In this document: positions 38,003 to 46,621 of the stretch, one piece after another
Layout of the letters: the number at the start of each line of letters is the position of its first letter
Position numbering within the stretch: the first letter of the stretch is position 1
DNA from: Planctomycetaceae bacterium
Lineage (GTDB): Bacteria > Planctomycetota > Phycisphaerae > Tepidisphaerales > Tepidisphaeraceae
Reading direction: 5' to 3'
DNA length: 64,000 nucleotides
Assembly (NCBI GenBank): GCA_027487775.1
Contig: JAIYCY010000013.1
Span: 62,001 to 126,000, forward strand
Made by a program: the position numbers and the translations under genes
Notes under the pieces: model-generated
Told to the model about the DNA's origin: nothing
The model's database searches: none
What the model saw: only the letters and a program-made list of their open reading frames with translations

Positions 38003-38394
38003 GCTCTTGCGTGCTTCGCGTATTGATACCCCCCTTCTCGATGACATGGTCAGACCACACGATGCCGGCTTCACATCGGGTGTTCAAAGAATCTTCCTCT
38101 AAATCTACGTGCGCGCTGCGCGCCTGCGTCCGCAACCGCGCAGCGCGCACGTTCAATTAGAGAGATTTTTCTGAAATGGGCCCCGCTGGAAGAGGCGAGC
38201 CGGGACAGCGAGGTGAATCCGGACGGTTTTCATCGCGAGTGCGTGGTTCACCCCTTGGATTGCCGACGTGCGAATGTCGGACGATACGTGTGATTTTCGC
38301 TTGCTCAGGATCGATTTCCGTGCGCTCGGCATTGCATTCGGATCGCTCGCGCACGGCGTCGTGCTCGGCTTCGATTCTTGCGACAGGTTTCGGT
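38003..38394. other. noncoding stretch with a large palindrome before murQ
   Basis: About 390 bases. The main feature is the 66-base symmetric hairpin at 38097-38162. The murQ frame is open upstream to 38176, but that extension is Arg/Ser-rich and does not look like the family. No clear promoter elements were recognised. Confidence 0.6.
38097..38162. terminator. large symmetric hairpin, likely terminator
   Basis: Perfect 16-base arms ACGTGCGCGCTGCGCG (38107-38122) and its complement (38137-38152) enclose a 14-base loop. Outside them, CTCTAA (38097-38102) pairs with TTAGAG (38157-38162) across 4-base internal loops. The sequence agatttttctg follows on the plus strand. It is positioned after the 91-residue gene and before murQ. 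Confidence 0.6.
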
Positions 38395-39303
38395 ATGTTC
38401 AAAGGTATGAACGACCGCGGACATTTGCTGACTGAGAGACGGAATCCTGACTCGATGCGCCTCGACGCGATGAGTGTTGAGGAGTGTGTCGCGGTGATGA
38501 ACCGCGCGGACGCGGACGCGGTGGAGGCGGTCCGACGGATTGCCGGTGATGTTGCGCGGGCGGTGGTTTTGGTTTCGGATCGCCTTCTCACGGGCGGGCG
38601 TCTTTTTTATTTTGGTGCGGGCACGAGCGGACGCTTGGGGGTTCTGGACGCCAGTGAGTGTCCACCGACGTTTCGGACGGATCCCGAGATGGTTCAAGGT
38701 GTGATTGCCGGCGGGCTGGAGGCGATGTTTCGCGCGAAGGAAGGCGCGGAAGACAGCGTTGAAGGGGGAGCGCGGGATGTAGCGGATCGAGGTATCGGCG
38801 CGGGCGACGTTGTGATGGGGATCGCGACAGGTGGTACGACGCCTTATGTGCATGGTGCGTTGCAGGAGGCGAAGCGTCGCGGAGCGGGGACGATTTTTCT
38901 TTCGTGCGTTCAGCATTTTCCTGACGAGACGCCGGTCGATGTCGTCTTGCGTCCGCTGACGGGGCCTGAGGTGCTCACCGGTTCGACGCGTTTGAAGGCC
39001 GGCACGGCGACGAAGCTGATTCTGAATCAGATAACGACGCTGTCGATGGTTCGACTGGGCAAGGTGTATGAGAATTTGATGGTCGATGTGCGGGCGACGA
39101 ACACGAAGCTGGTCGATCGGAGCATTCGGATCATCGACATGATTTGCGGCGTGGGTCGCACGGAGGCCGGTCGGCTTCTTGAAGCCGCCGGCGGGCACGT
39201 GAAGCTCGCGGTCGTCATGCAGAAGACCGGCCTTGATCGCCCTGCCGCCGAAGAGCGTCTCGCGCAGGCCGCGGGACAGCTTCGCCGTGCCATCGAGACA
39301 TGA
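38395..39303 (+). CDS. murQ: N-acetylmuramic acid 6-phosphate etherase
   Basis: About 302 residues with a SIS sugar-isomerase domain. The N-terminus has LLTERRNPDSMRLDAMS, equivalent to the family's TExRNPxxxxID block. The substrate-binding core is FYFGAGTSGRLGVLDASECPPTF near residue 70, and MGIATGGTTPYVHGAL and the TKLILNQITTLSM helix follow. MurQ splits the lactyl ether of MurNAc-6-phosphate to give GlcNAc-6-phosphate and D-lactate in peptidoglycan recycling. ATG 38395 (AGG at a spacing of about 8) or ATG 38407 are both acceptable. It is convergent with the carbonic anhydrase gene. Confidence 0.92.
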   Translation: MFKGMNDRGHLLTERRNPDSMRLDAMSVEECVAVMNRADADAVEAVRRIAGDVARAVVLVSDRLLTGGRLFYFGAGTSGRLGVLDASECPPTFRTDPEMVQGVIAGGLEAMFRAKEGAEDSVEGGARDVADRGIGAGDVVMGIATGGTTPYVHGALQEAKRRGAGTIFLSCVQHFPDETPVDVVLRPLTGPEVLTGSTRLKAGTATKLILNQITTLSMVRLGKVYENLMVDVRATNTKLVDRSIRIIDMICGVGRTEAGRLLEAAGGHVKLAVVMQKTGLDRPAAEERLAQAAGQLRRAIET

Positions 39304-39316
39304 CCACGATCTGAAG

Positions 39317-39985
39317 TCACTCCGCTCGCGGATCGTCGAGTCGCGACAATGCCGCGTCGTAAGTCGACTCGACCGCCGACTCACGATCGACCGTGATCTT
39401 CATGTCGCGAAGCTGTCCGTTTTCGATGCCATAGATCCAGCCGTGGATGCTGAGTTCCTGCCCGCGTGCCCATGCGTCACGTGCGATGGTGGTTTGGCAG
39501 ACGTTGACGACTTGTTCGATGACGTTGAGTTCACAGAGTTGTTTTTGTGCGTCGGCGGAGCAGGAGTCGGGCTTGAAGGCGGACATTCGTGCGGCGTGTT
39601 TTTGGCGGACATCCTGGAGGTGTCTGAGCCAGTTGTCGGCGAGTCCGATGCGGTCGCCGCGCATGGCAGCGCGGACGCCAGAGCAGCCGTAGTGTCCGCA
39701 GACGATGACGTGTCGCACGTTGAGAATATCGATGGCAAATTGAAGCACGGTGAGGCAATTGAGGTCGGTGTGGACGACGAGATTGGCGACGTTGCGATGG
39801 ACGAAGAGTTCGCCCGGCAGCAGGCCGACGATTTGATTGGCGGGTACGCGACTGTCAGAGCACCCGATCCAGAGGAATTGCGGATTTTGCTGGCGTGCGA
39901 GTTCGGTGAAGAATGTGGGGTCTTGCTCGCGCATGCGATCGGACCAGCGGCGGTTGTTTTCAAACAGATGATTCAGAGATTTCAT
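39317..39985 (-). CDS. can: beta-class carbonic anhydrase
   Basis: A 222-residue enzyme interconverting CO2 and bicarbonate. The zinc ligands are in WIGCSDSRVP (Cys and Asp) and VCGHYGCSGV (His and Cys). It follows the E. coli Can sequence closely through GELFVHRNVANLV, HTDLNCLTVLQ, NWLRHLQD, LCELNVIEQV and IHGWIYGIENGQLRD. ATG 39985 (MKSLNHLF) corresponds to the E. coli Can N-terminus and has GGAAAG upstream; the reading from 40018 adds 11 non-family residues. It is divergent from the SDR gene and convergent with murQ. Confidence 0.95.
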   Translation of the reverse strand: MKSLNHLFENNRRWSDRMREQDPTFFTELARQQNPQFLWIGCSDSRVPANQIVGLLPGELFVHRNVANLVVHTDLNCLTVLQFAIDILNVRHVIVCGHYGCSGVRAAMRGDRIGLADNWLRHLQDVRQKHAARMSAFKPDSCSADAQKQLCELNVIEQVVNVCQTTIARDAWARGQELSIHGWIYGIENGQLRDMKITVDRESAVESTYDAALSRLDDPRAE

Positions 39986-40229
39986 CGATCCGCTTTCCAA
40001 ACGATCTCCAACCCACATCCAAGCTCACGCGATTGACTCTCAGGACATGCTGAAAATATACCGATTTGCCGACCGACAGCCCAACCGCGCAACGATCCAG
40101 AGCCATGGGGATGAGCCACGGCAAGGCGATCGATTTCATGACGGACCGTTGGATGGCTGATCGATGAGCCGGAAACGACGAGCGATGCCGGGGGCGTCAT
40201 GGTGCAATCGATCGGATAGGATTGGAAGG

Positions 40230-40985
40230 ATGAATGACAACGCTTCCGCGACATGGACATGCCCGCCGGGGTTTACTGCGATTCTGACCGGCGCCGGGCG
40301 CGGGATCGGTCGTGCGACGGCGATCGAGCTTTCGCGCGCGGGGGCCAGCGTGACGCTCGTCGCAAGGACCGCAGGCGACCTTCACGAGACCGCCGAACTG
40401 TGCACGGAGGCGACGCGATCGGCCTGGCCAAAGGCGCGCACCCTTCTCATTTCCGCCGACGTCACGGATTCTGCTGCCATGCGGCACGTCGTCGACCGAA
40501 CACTCGCAACGCTCGGTCGTGTCGATGCCATCATCAACAACGCCGGCTACGCGCCGATGAAACCGATCACGGAGACCGACGATGCGACATGGAGGCGGAC
40601 CTTCGATGTCAACGTTGGCGGGGCTTTCTATCTTGCGCGTGAGGCGTGGAGTGCGCTGGCGTCATCACGCGGCGCGATCGTGAACATCAGCTCCGAAGCC
40701 GCCCGCGATCCACTGCCCGGATTCGTCGCCTACGCCCCCGCCAAGGCGGCGGTGAACATGTTGACGACGATGTTTCATCGCGAGGGCAAGCCGCTGGGCA
40801 TCCGCGCCTACGGCATTGCCCCGGCGGGCGTGGAGACGGAGATGTTGCGTTCGATCGTCTCGGCGGACCTGTTGCCGGTCGATCAGACGCTGGAACCGAC
40901 CGACGTCGCACGCGCGATCGTTGCCTGTCTTTTGGGCCCGACGAGATTCGCCAGCGGTGAGACGATCTACATTCACCGGCAGTGA
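40230..40985 (+). CDS. short-chain dehydrogenase/reductase
   Basis: A 251-residue classical SDR. It has the NAD(P)-binding motif TGAGRGIGR near residue 16, NNAGYAP, and the catalytic Ser in VNISSEAARDP with Tyr and Lys in YAPAKAAVN. The motif spacing is normal, with cofactor preference probably NADP because an Arg follows the second strand (LVARTAGDL). Substrate is unknown: candidates include 3-oxoacyl-ACP or a sugar alcohol. The start is ATG 40230, preceded by AGGATTGGAAGG. It is divergent from the carbonic anhydrase gene and convergent with the ABC-2 permease. Confidence 0.88.
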   Translation: MNDNASATWTCPPGFTAILTGAGRGIGRATAIELSRAGASVTLVARTAGDLHETAELCTEATRSAWPKARTLLISADVTDSAAMRHVVDRTLATLGRVDAIINNAGYAPMKPITETDDATWRRTFDVNVGGAFYLAREAWSALASSRGAIVNISSEAARDPLPGFVAYAPAKAAVNMLTTMFHREGKPLGIRAYGIAPAGVETEMLRSIVSADLLPVDQTLEPTDVARAIVACLLGPTRFASGETIYIHRQ

Positions 40986-41040
40986 GTTTTTGATTCGTGA
41001 GATGCCTGGATCGGCTGGATGCTCTGTACTGCGGCTGTGA

Positions 41041-42942
41041 TCAAGCGGTGAGCCGAATCTTCGATTGTGCGCGGCCCGAGAGTCGATCGAATCGCCAGAC
41101 GATCCACAGCAGCATGGCTGCCGCGACGGCAAGATGCACCACACAGACGCCGACGACATAGATTGCGTAGGTGAGTTCGCTCATTCGACCATCGATGCCA
41201 CGAGGAAGATTCCATGCGTCAAATCGATTGGACGGATCAAAATCTGCCAATCGATCGAGCATCTGCCCCTGCAGGTAGTAAGGTTGCCAGAGCACGCCGA
41301 GTGTGCCCCAGTTGTCATTTTGATCAAGCCGCTCACCCAACACCATCAGGCCGAGCGGCAACAACACGTACCACATCGCCGGGATCAAGAGTGCCAACAC
41401 GACAGCGGGCGTGGTTTTGTTGAGGCGGAGCGAAAGCCACAGCCCGAAGGAGATGAGGGGCAGATTGAGACAGACGAGCATGAGGATCGAAAGTCCCATC
41501 GAGATGACGCTCACGCCGGCACCGGGCAGCATGACGAGCAGATGCAGTGCCCAGAAAGCGACGACCGGCCAGATGCGATAAAGCAGGCCCAGGAGTTTTC
41601 CGGAGACGATTTGCCATGCGGAGAGTGGCGTAGCGAGCAGGAGCGTCCACGTGTCGCTTTCGCGTTCACGGCTGACGAGTGTTGCGGACAACACGCAGAG
41701 GCTGATCGCGAAGATCGTTTGTACAAACCCTGCGAAGACGACCTGGATTCCGGCGTCGCTCCACAACTGACGAGCGACAGCGGAATAGAGCATGCCGAAT
41801 AGCAGGATGAGCGGGACGAGGACGATGAGCCAAAGTGCCCAGCGATTGGCGGTTGATTGATGGGTTTCGCGCCACATGACTGGGCGGTCGGAGACTTCGC
41901 GCGAGTCTAGTCGGACGCCGGGCGTGGCCATTTCAAGGACGGGCCGGCGTGTGTTGATCGGCTCTGCGGTGGCGATGTTGAAGGCGGAGAGCGGCGGAGG
42001 CGATGAGGACGAGGCGGCGTGTGGGCCTTGTGAGATCGGATGGACCGCGGCGGCTAGTGCGAGTGGCGGTGCCTCGTGGAGTGATGAAGCGACGCCGGCA
42101 TCGGCAGCCACCCGATCGCGTTCGCCGCGTCGCAGGACGAGGGTCGCTGCGATGAGAAAGGTGCCCGCCATGATGCATGGCGCGATGACGGCCGGCGCGA
42201 AGAGGATGTCTGTGCCTTGGGTGAGTTGGACGGCGCCTGAGATCGGATGCCAGGAGAGGATGATCTCAGGATTGATGCCCCCGAGGCGTCCCCAGGGTCC
42301 GGTGATGGAGAGGATCGAGATGAAGATCGGCAGACCGACATAGAGAAGTCCGAGCACGCCGTAGGCAGCCAGGATCACGACATAGGCGCGTGAGAAGAGT
42401 GTGGAGAGGAAGAGTCCGAGCGATGCCCCGCCGAGCGCGACGGATGACATGAGCAGGACGGCGAGGAACATGTCGAGCGGTTCAACGCCGCCCATCATGC
42501 CGACCATGGCGAGCACTGGAACGGCCAGCACCATGAGCATGCCGACGGTGATCATGCGGCTCAGGAGCTTCCCGGAGATGATCTGCCAGCTCGAAAGCGG
42601 CGTGGCGAGCAGAACGGGAAGCGTACGGCCGAGGCGCTCGGCACCGACCGCCGAACAGGTGAGGAGCGGTCCGACGAAGCCCATGCCGATGGTTCCGTAG
42701 AAGACGAAGGAGGTGAAGATTTCCTGTCCGGTGCGACTTTGTTGCTGGAGGCGTTCGATGAGATGCCCGCCTGCCTGTGCATGGCTCCACTGGCTCGGAC
42801 TGTCGGTCAGGAGCAGCGTGAGAATGAGCACGAAGAAGGCGATGAATCCGACGCGAAGCCAGTAGGTGCCCTTCCTTCGCGCAGCGGCGCGAAGTTCGAG
42901 TCCGACGACCGCGTTAAGAGGATTGAGACTGGAAAGCCGCAT
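41041..42942 (-). CDS. ABC-2-type permease with two homologous modules in one chain
   Basis: A 633-residue membrane protein made of two ABC-2 permease-like halves. Each half has a repeated motif just before its second membrane group: LPVLLATPLSSWQIISGKLL near residue 110 and WTLLLATPLSAWQIVSGKLL near residue 440. The linker (about residues 290-380) is Ala/Ser/Pro-rich. About twelve membrane segments are visible in total. No ATP-binding gene is adjacent, so its ATPase partner must lie elsewhere, possibly the MacB/LolD-like subunit at 3.8 kb or the one at 52 kb; this is unproven. ABC-2 permeases with this motif are usually encoded as separate subunits. Confidence 0.82.
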   Translation of the reverse strand: MRLSSLNPLNAVVGLELRAAARRKGTYWLRVGFIAFFVLILTLLLTDSPSQWSHAQAGGHLIERLQQQSRTGQEIFTSFVFYGTIGMGFVGPLLTCSAVGAERLGRTLPVLLATPLSSWQIISGKLLSRMITVGMLMVLAVPVLAMVGMMGGVEPLDMFLAVLLMSSVALGGASLGLFLSTLFSRAYVVILAAYGVLGLLYVGLPIFISILSITGPWGRLGGINPEIILSWHPISGAVQLTQGTDILFAPAVIAPCIMAGTFLIAATLVLRRGERDRVAADAGVASSLHEAPPLALAAAVHPISQGPHAASSSSPPPLSAFNIATAEPINTRRPVLEMATPGVRLDSREVSDRPVMWRETHQSTANRWALWLIVLVPLILLFGMLYSAVARQLWSDAGIQVVFAGFVQTIFAISLCVLSATLVSRERESDTWTLLLATPLSAWQIVSGKLLGLLYRIWPVVAFWALHLLVMLPGAGVSVISMGLSILMLVCLNLPLISFGLWLSLRLNKTTPAVVLALLIPAMWYVLLPLGLMVLGERLDQNDNWGTLGVLWQPYYLQGQMLDRLADFDPSNRFDAWNLPRGIDGRMSELTYAIYVVGVCVVHLAVAAAMLLWIVWRFDRLSGRAQSKIRLTA

Positions 42943-42956
42943 GTGCTAATTGCCGT

Positions 42957-42991
42957 TGATCGGTGATCAGTGATCGGTGATCAGTGATCGG
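42957..42991 (+). repeat. 14-bp tandem repeat rich in TGATCA
   Basis: The unit tgatcggtgatcag is repeated twice and followed by a half copy. It contains self-complementary TGATCA sites. It lies just upstream of the divergently read permease and zincin genes. Confidence 0.8.
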
Positions 42992-43096
42992 ATGTTGCTG
43001 GTTTGAGAGCGTTGATCGATCGGGGCTTGCCAAAGAGTTTACCCGACAACGTCGAAGTGGCTACACCCGATGCGGAGTGGCTACACTCGATCTATC

Positions 43097-43480
43097 ATGT
43101 CTGTGGAGATGTCGCGAGAAAGGTTCGCTGGGGTGTTGGAGCAGGCGATCGCACGGCTGCCGGTGGAGTTTCGTCGGGCGGTTGAGTTGGACGTTCGTGT
43201 GGAGTTGCGGGACCAGCCTACGCGTGAGCAGCTTCGTTCGGTCGGTCTTGAAGAGGATGAGTTGTTGCTGGGTTTGTACGAGGGCACGCCGCTCACGGAG
43301 CGAGGGATCGACGCCGGTCCGCAGCTTCCCGATGTGATTTACATTTTTCGGCACGATTTGGAGGATGCGTGCGACAGTGTTGAGGAATTGGAAGAGGAGA
43401 TTCGCATGACGCTGCTGCACGAATTGGGGCACTATTTCGGTTATGACGAAGGGGATTTGGACCGTCTGGGCGTGGGGTGA
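43097..43480 (+). CDS. small zincin-like metallopeptidase
   Basis: A 127-residue protein with the zinc motif LLHELGHYFGYDEGD near the C-terminus (HExGHxxGxxxxD), as in the small zincin family (PF06262-like). The preceding strand PDVIYIFRHDLEDACD and the acidic helix VEELEEEIRM also fit. No signal peptide is visible, so it is probably cytoplasmic; the function of this family is not established. ATG 43097 begins MSVEMSRERF; an upstream ATG at 43070 adds nine residues without a ribosome site. It stands alone before the epimerase cluster. Confidence 0.8.
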   Translation: MSVEMSRERFAGVLEQAIARLPVEFRRAVELDVRVELRDQPTREQLRSVGLEEDELLLGLYEGTPLTERGIDAGPQLPDVIYIFRHDLEDACDSVEELEEEIRMTLLHELGHYFGYDEGDLDRLGVG

Positions 43481-43579
43481 AGGCGGGCGGGATTGGCGGG
43501 TCGTGAAGCGTGCATATGTTGGGTTCGTGGGAGGTTCGACTGGTTTGCGGTAGGATCGGTCCGAGGAGTTATTTGGCTC

Positions 43580-44647
43580 ATGTCGGATCGTTCGCGGATC
43601 ATTTTGGTGACGGGTTCTTCGGGTCTGATCGGTTCGGAGATTTGCGTGACCTTTGCGCAGCTGGGTTACACGGTTCACGGGATCGACAACAATCAGCGTG
43701 CGGTCTTTTTCGGTCCTGCGGGTGATACGCGTTGGAATCAGCAGCGGTTGTCGCGAGAGATACCGGGCTTTGCGCATCACGAGTTGGACATGCGGGATCG
43801 CGCGGGGGTGATTGATCTTGTGGGTCGTTTGCGGCCTGGTGTGATTGTGCATACGGCGGCCCAGCCTTCGCATGATCGGGCGGCGGACATTCCGTTTGAC
43901 GATTTCGACACGAACGCGGTGGGCACGTTGAATCTGTTGCAGGCGGCTCGACTGGCGTGCCCGGAGTCCCCTTTTGTGCACATGTCGACCAACAAAGTCT
44001 ATGGCGATCGACCGAATACGATTCGGCTGCGCGAACTTGAGACGCGGTTTGACTATGACGATCCGAATCATGTGAACGGCATCGACGAGGGATTTTCGAT
44101 TGATCAATCCAAGCACAGCATCTTCGGCGCATCAAAAGTCGCCGCCGACGTGATGGTGCAGGAGTACGGTCGATACTTTGGGATGCCGACTTGCTGCCTG
44201 CGTGGCGGATGTTTGACCGGGCCGAACCATTCGGGGGTGGAGTTGCATGGATTTTTGAGTTATCTGGTTCGGTGCAATCTTGAGGAGAAGCCTTACACGA
44301 TATTTGGATACAAGGGCAAGCAGGTGCGTGACAACATTCACGCGCACGATGTGGCGATGTTCATCAAGCGGTTTGTCGATGCGCCGCGTGTGGCAGAGGT
44401 CTACAACATCGGCGGTGGTCGTGAGAATAGCTGCTCGATTCTGGAGGCCTTTGCGATCGCAGAGCGTTTGACGGGTAAGAAGCAGAACTACAGCTACAAG
44501 GATCAGCCGCGTGTTGGGGATCACATCTGTTATTACTCGGATCTTCGAAAGATGAAGCGGGACTATCCGGGCTGGGCGATCACGGTTTCGCTGGAGGAGA
44601 CGATTCGGCAGATCGTCGAGCAGTGGCATGCACGACTGGGTCGATGA
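43580..44647 (+). CDS. NAD-dependent epimerase, CDP-paratose 2-epimerase-like
   Basis: A 355-residue extended SDR enzyme. The Rossmann motif is [12 protein letters not shown] near the N-terminus, followed by [11 protein letters not shown] and, further on, [20 protein letters not shown], where the usual active-site Tyr of YxxxK appears as Phe-Gly in this alignment. This deserves checking, because CDP-tyvelose epimerases use the pattern YGxSK. Conserved later blocks are [20 protein letters not shown] and [16 protein letters not shown]. Such enzymes epimerise C2 of a deoxysugar nucleotide for O-antigen-like glycans. GAGG lies about 13 bases before ATG 43580. A second epimerase gene follows after 38 bases. 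Confidence 0.85.
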   Translation: MSDRSRIILVTGSSGLIGSEICVTFAQLGYTVHGIDNNQRAVFFGPAGDTRWNQQRLSREIPGFAHHELDMRDRAGVIDLVGRLRPGVIVHTAAQPSHDRAADIPFDDFDTNAVGTLNLLQAARLACPESPFVHMSTNKVYGDRPNTIRLRELETRFDYDDPNHVNGIDEGFSIDQSKHSIFGASKVAADVMVQEYGRYFGMPTCCLRGGCLTGPNHSGVELHGFLSYLVRCNLEEKPYTIFGYKGKQVRDNIHAHDVAMFIKRFVDAPRVAEVYNIGGGRENSCSILEAFAIAERLTGKKQNYSYKDQPRVGDHICYYSDLRKMKRDYPGWAITVSLEETIRQIVEQWHARLGR

Positions 44648-44685
44648 GGATGGGCTGATTTCGTGTGTGACGGGAGAATGTGGGC

Positions 44686-45747
44686 ATGAAGCTTTTGATC
44701 ACGGGAATTTGCGGATTTGTCGGTGCGCATCTGGCGCGACGATGGGTGGAGGCGGGCCATCAGGTGATCGGGATCGACAATCTGATTCGACCGGGCGCAC
44801 AGCTCAATCGTGATGCGCTCAAGGGGATGGGCGTGAAGGTTTTGCACGGCGACATTCGGATGGCGAGCGATTTTGAGGCGTTGCCGAGTGTGGATCATGT
44901 GATTGACGCAGCCGCGAATCCGAGTGTGCTGGCGGGTCTGGATGGAAAGAGCCGCAGTCGGCAGGTGGTGGAGCACAATCTGCTCGGGACGATCAACATA
45001 TTGGAGTATTGTCGTCGGGTGGGCGCGGGATTTGTGTTGATCTCGACGAGTCGGGTGTATGCGATCGAGCCGTTGGCCGGGCTTCCGCTTGTGGTATCGA
45101 ATGGAGCGTTTCGCCTGGATGAGAGCAAGCCGCTTCCGCCGGGCGTATCGGCCGAAGGGATCGCGGAGGATTTTTCGACGCGTGCGCCGGTTTCGCTTTA
45201 TGGCGCGACCAAACTGGCGAGTGAGGTGATGGCGTTGGAATATGGCGAGGCGTTCGGGCTCTCGGTGCGGATCAATCGTTGCGGCGTGTTGGCGGGCGCG
45301 GGTCAGTTCGGGCACGCCGAGCAGGGAATCTTCAGTTTTTGGCTGCACAGTTATTGCGGGCGTCGTCCGTTGAGATACATCAATTTTGGAGGGCACGGGC
45401 ATCAGGTGCGTGACGCGCTGCATCCGGAGGATTTGTATCGCGCGATCGAGTTGCAACTGCGATCGAGCGATTCGGCGTTGCCGAGGGTGATGAATCTTGC
45501 GGGCGGAGCGGGTCAGTCGATGTCGCTATTGGAGCTGACGGAATGGTGTGAGCGTCGTTGGGGCAGGCACACGATCGGATCCGATCCGGGGGGTCGGAGG
45601 TATGACGTGCCGTGGATGGTGTTGGATGCGAGGCTGGCGCGGGACGCGTTGGGCTGGAGACCGACGATTTCGCTGGAAGCGATTCTGGGCGAGATCGCGG
45701 ACCACGCCGAGTCGAATCCGAATTGGCTGGACATCTGTCTGAATTGA
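44686..45747 (+). CDS. NAD-dependent epimerase, second CDP-paratose 2-epimerase-like enzyme
   Basis: A 353-residue extended SDR homologous to the enzyme just upstream but distinct from it. It has TGICGFVGAHLARRW (nucleotide site), SRVYAIEPL, and the active-site pattern LYGATKLASEVMALEYG with Tyr and Lys. Later blocks are RINRCGVLAGAGQFG and GHGHQVRDALHPEDLY. It probably acts on a nucleotide sugar in the same pathway as the upstream epimerase. GGAG lies 9 bases before ATG 44686. Two related epimerases in tandem, followed by a glycosyltransferase, indicate a polysaccharide-building module; the final sugar is unknown. Confidence 0.85.
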   Translation: MKLLITGICGFVGAHLARRWVEAGHQVIGIDNLIRPGAQLNRDALKGMGVKVLHGDIRMASDFEALPSVDHVIDAAANPSVLAGLDGKSRSRQVVEHNLLGTINILEYCRRVGAGFVLISTSRVYAIEPLAGLPLVVSNGAFRLDESKPLPPGVSAEGIAEDFSTRAPVSLYGATKLASEVMALEYGEAFGLSVRINRCGVLAGAGQFGHAEQGIFSFWLHSYCGRRPLRYINFGGHGHQVRDALHPEDLYRAIELQLRSSDSALPRVMNLAGGAGQSMSLLELTEWCERRWGRHTIGSDPGGRRYDVPWMVLDARLARDALGWRPTISLEAILGEIADHAESNPNWLDICLN

Positions 45748-45784
45748 GTCTCTTGGTTAGAATGTTGGACGGTTGGCGGGATTG

Positions 45785-46621
45785 ATGAGTTATGAAGCCT
45801 TGAAACTTCTTTCGATCGTGATTCCCGCGCGGGATGAGGAGGGCTGCATCGCGTCGACGGTGGAGCATTTGCATTTGGAGTTGCGGATTCATCAGATTCC
45901 GCATGAGATTTTGGTGGTTGACGACGGATCAAAGGATCAGACCTGGCCGATCCTGACGGAGTTGGCGAAGACGTTGCCGGAGTTGCGGCCGGTTCAGAAC
46001 GTGGAGCGGCACGGATTTGGTCGTGCGATTTTGTGCGGTCTGAAGCATTTTCGTGGGGATGCGGTCGTGATCATGATGGCGGACGAATCGGACGATTGCC
46101 GGGATGTGGTGCGGTATTGGAATGAATTGAATCGCGGGGTTGATTGCGTGTTCGGGAGTCGATTCATCAAGGGCGGCGGAGTGATCGACTATCCGCGGGT
46201 GAAGTTGTTTTTGAATCGATTTGCCAATCGGTTCATCAAGTTTTTGTTTCGCATCAGGCTGAACGACACGACAAACGCGTTCAAGGCGTATCGCCGTCGA
46301 GTGATCGAGGGGATTCAGCCGCTGATCGCGCCGCACTTTAATCTGACGGTGGAGATGCCGCTCAAGGCGATCGTGCGAGGGTTCACATTCACGACGATCC
46401 CGATCACGTGGCGTAATCGTCGAACGGGGGTAGCGAAGCTGAAGATCAAGGAGATGGGAAGTCGTTACTTCTTCATTGTGATGTACATCTGGCTGGAGAA
46501 GTATTTCAGCCGAGGGGATTACCGGTATGTGGAGCCGGGTCCGGATGCGCATTTTCCGGTGCCTGCGGCGGGGAGCGGTGCGAAGTTGGAGACGAGGTCA
46601 GAGACTAAGTCTTCGTCGTGA
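45785..46621 (+). CDS. glycosyltransferase family 2 (DPM1-like)
   Basis: A 278-residue GT-A enzyme. It opens with LSIVIPARDEEGCIASTVEHL, and has VDDGSKDQTW (nucleotide site), MMADESDDCRD (the DxD-like acidic motif) and FGSRFIKGGG. The C-terminal part has one or two hydrophobic segments (YFFIVMYIWLEKYF), suggesting membrane association. Related enzymes move a sugar from UDP- or GDP-sugar to polyprenyl phosphate or a growing glycan. ATG 45785 is chosen over TTG 45773. Its 3' end overlaps the convergent rarD gene by 17 bases. Confidence 0.85.
   Translation: MSYEALKLLSIVIPARDEEGCIASTVEHLHLELRIHQIPHEILVVDDGSKDQTWPILTELAKTLPELRPVQNVERHGFGRAILCGLKHFRGDAVVIMMADESDDCRDVVRYWNELNRGVDCVFGSRFIKGGGVIDYPRVKLFLNRFANRFIKFLFRIRLNDTTNAFKAYRRRVIEGIQPLIAPHFNLTVEMPLKAIVRGFTFTTIPITWRNRRTGVAKLKIKEMGSRYFFIVMYIWLEKYFSRGDYRYVEPGPDAHFPVPAAGSGAKLETRSETKSSS

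Noticed and set aside
36131..38074. Minus-strand frame of about 650 codons opposite lpxC-fabZ and lpxA
   Set aside because: It spans the lpxA and FabZ regions, which are well supported on the plus strand.
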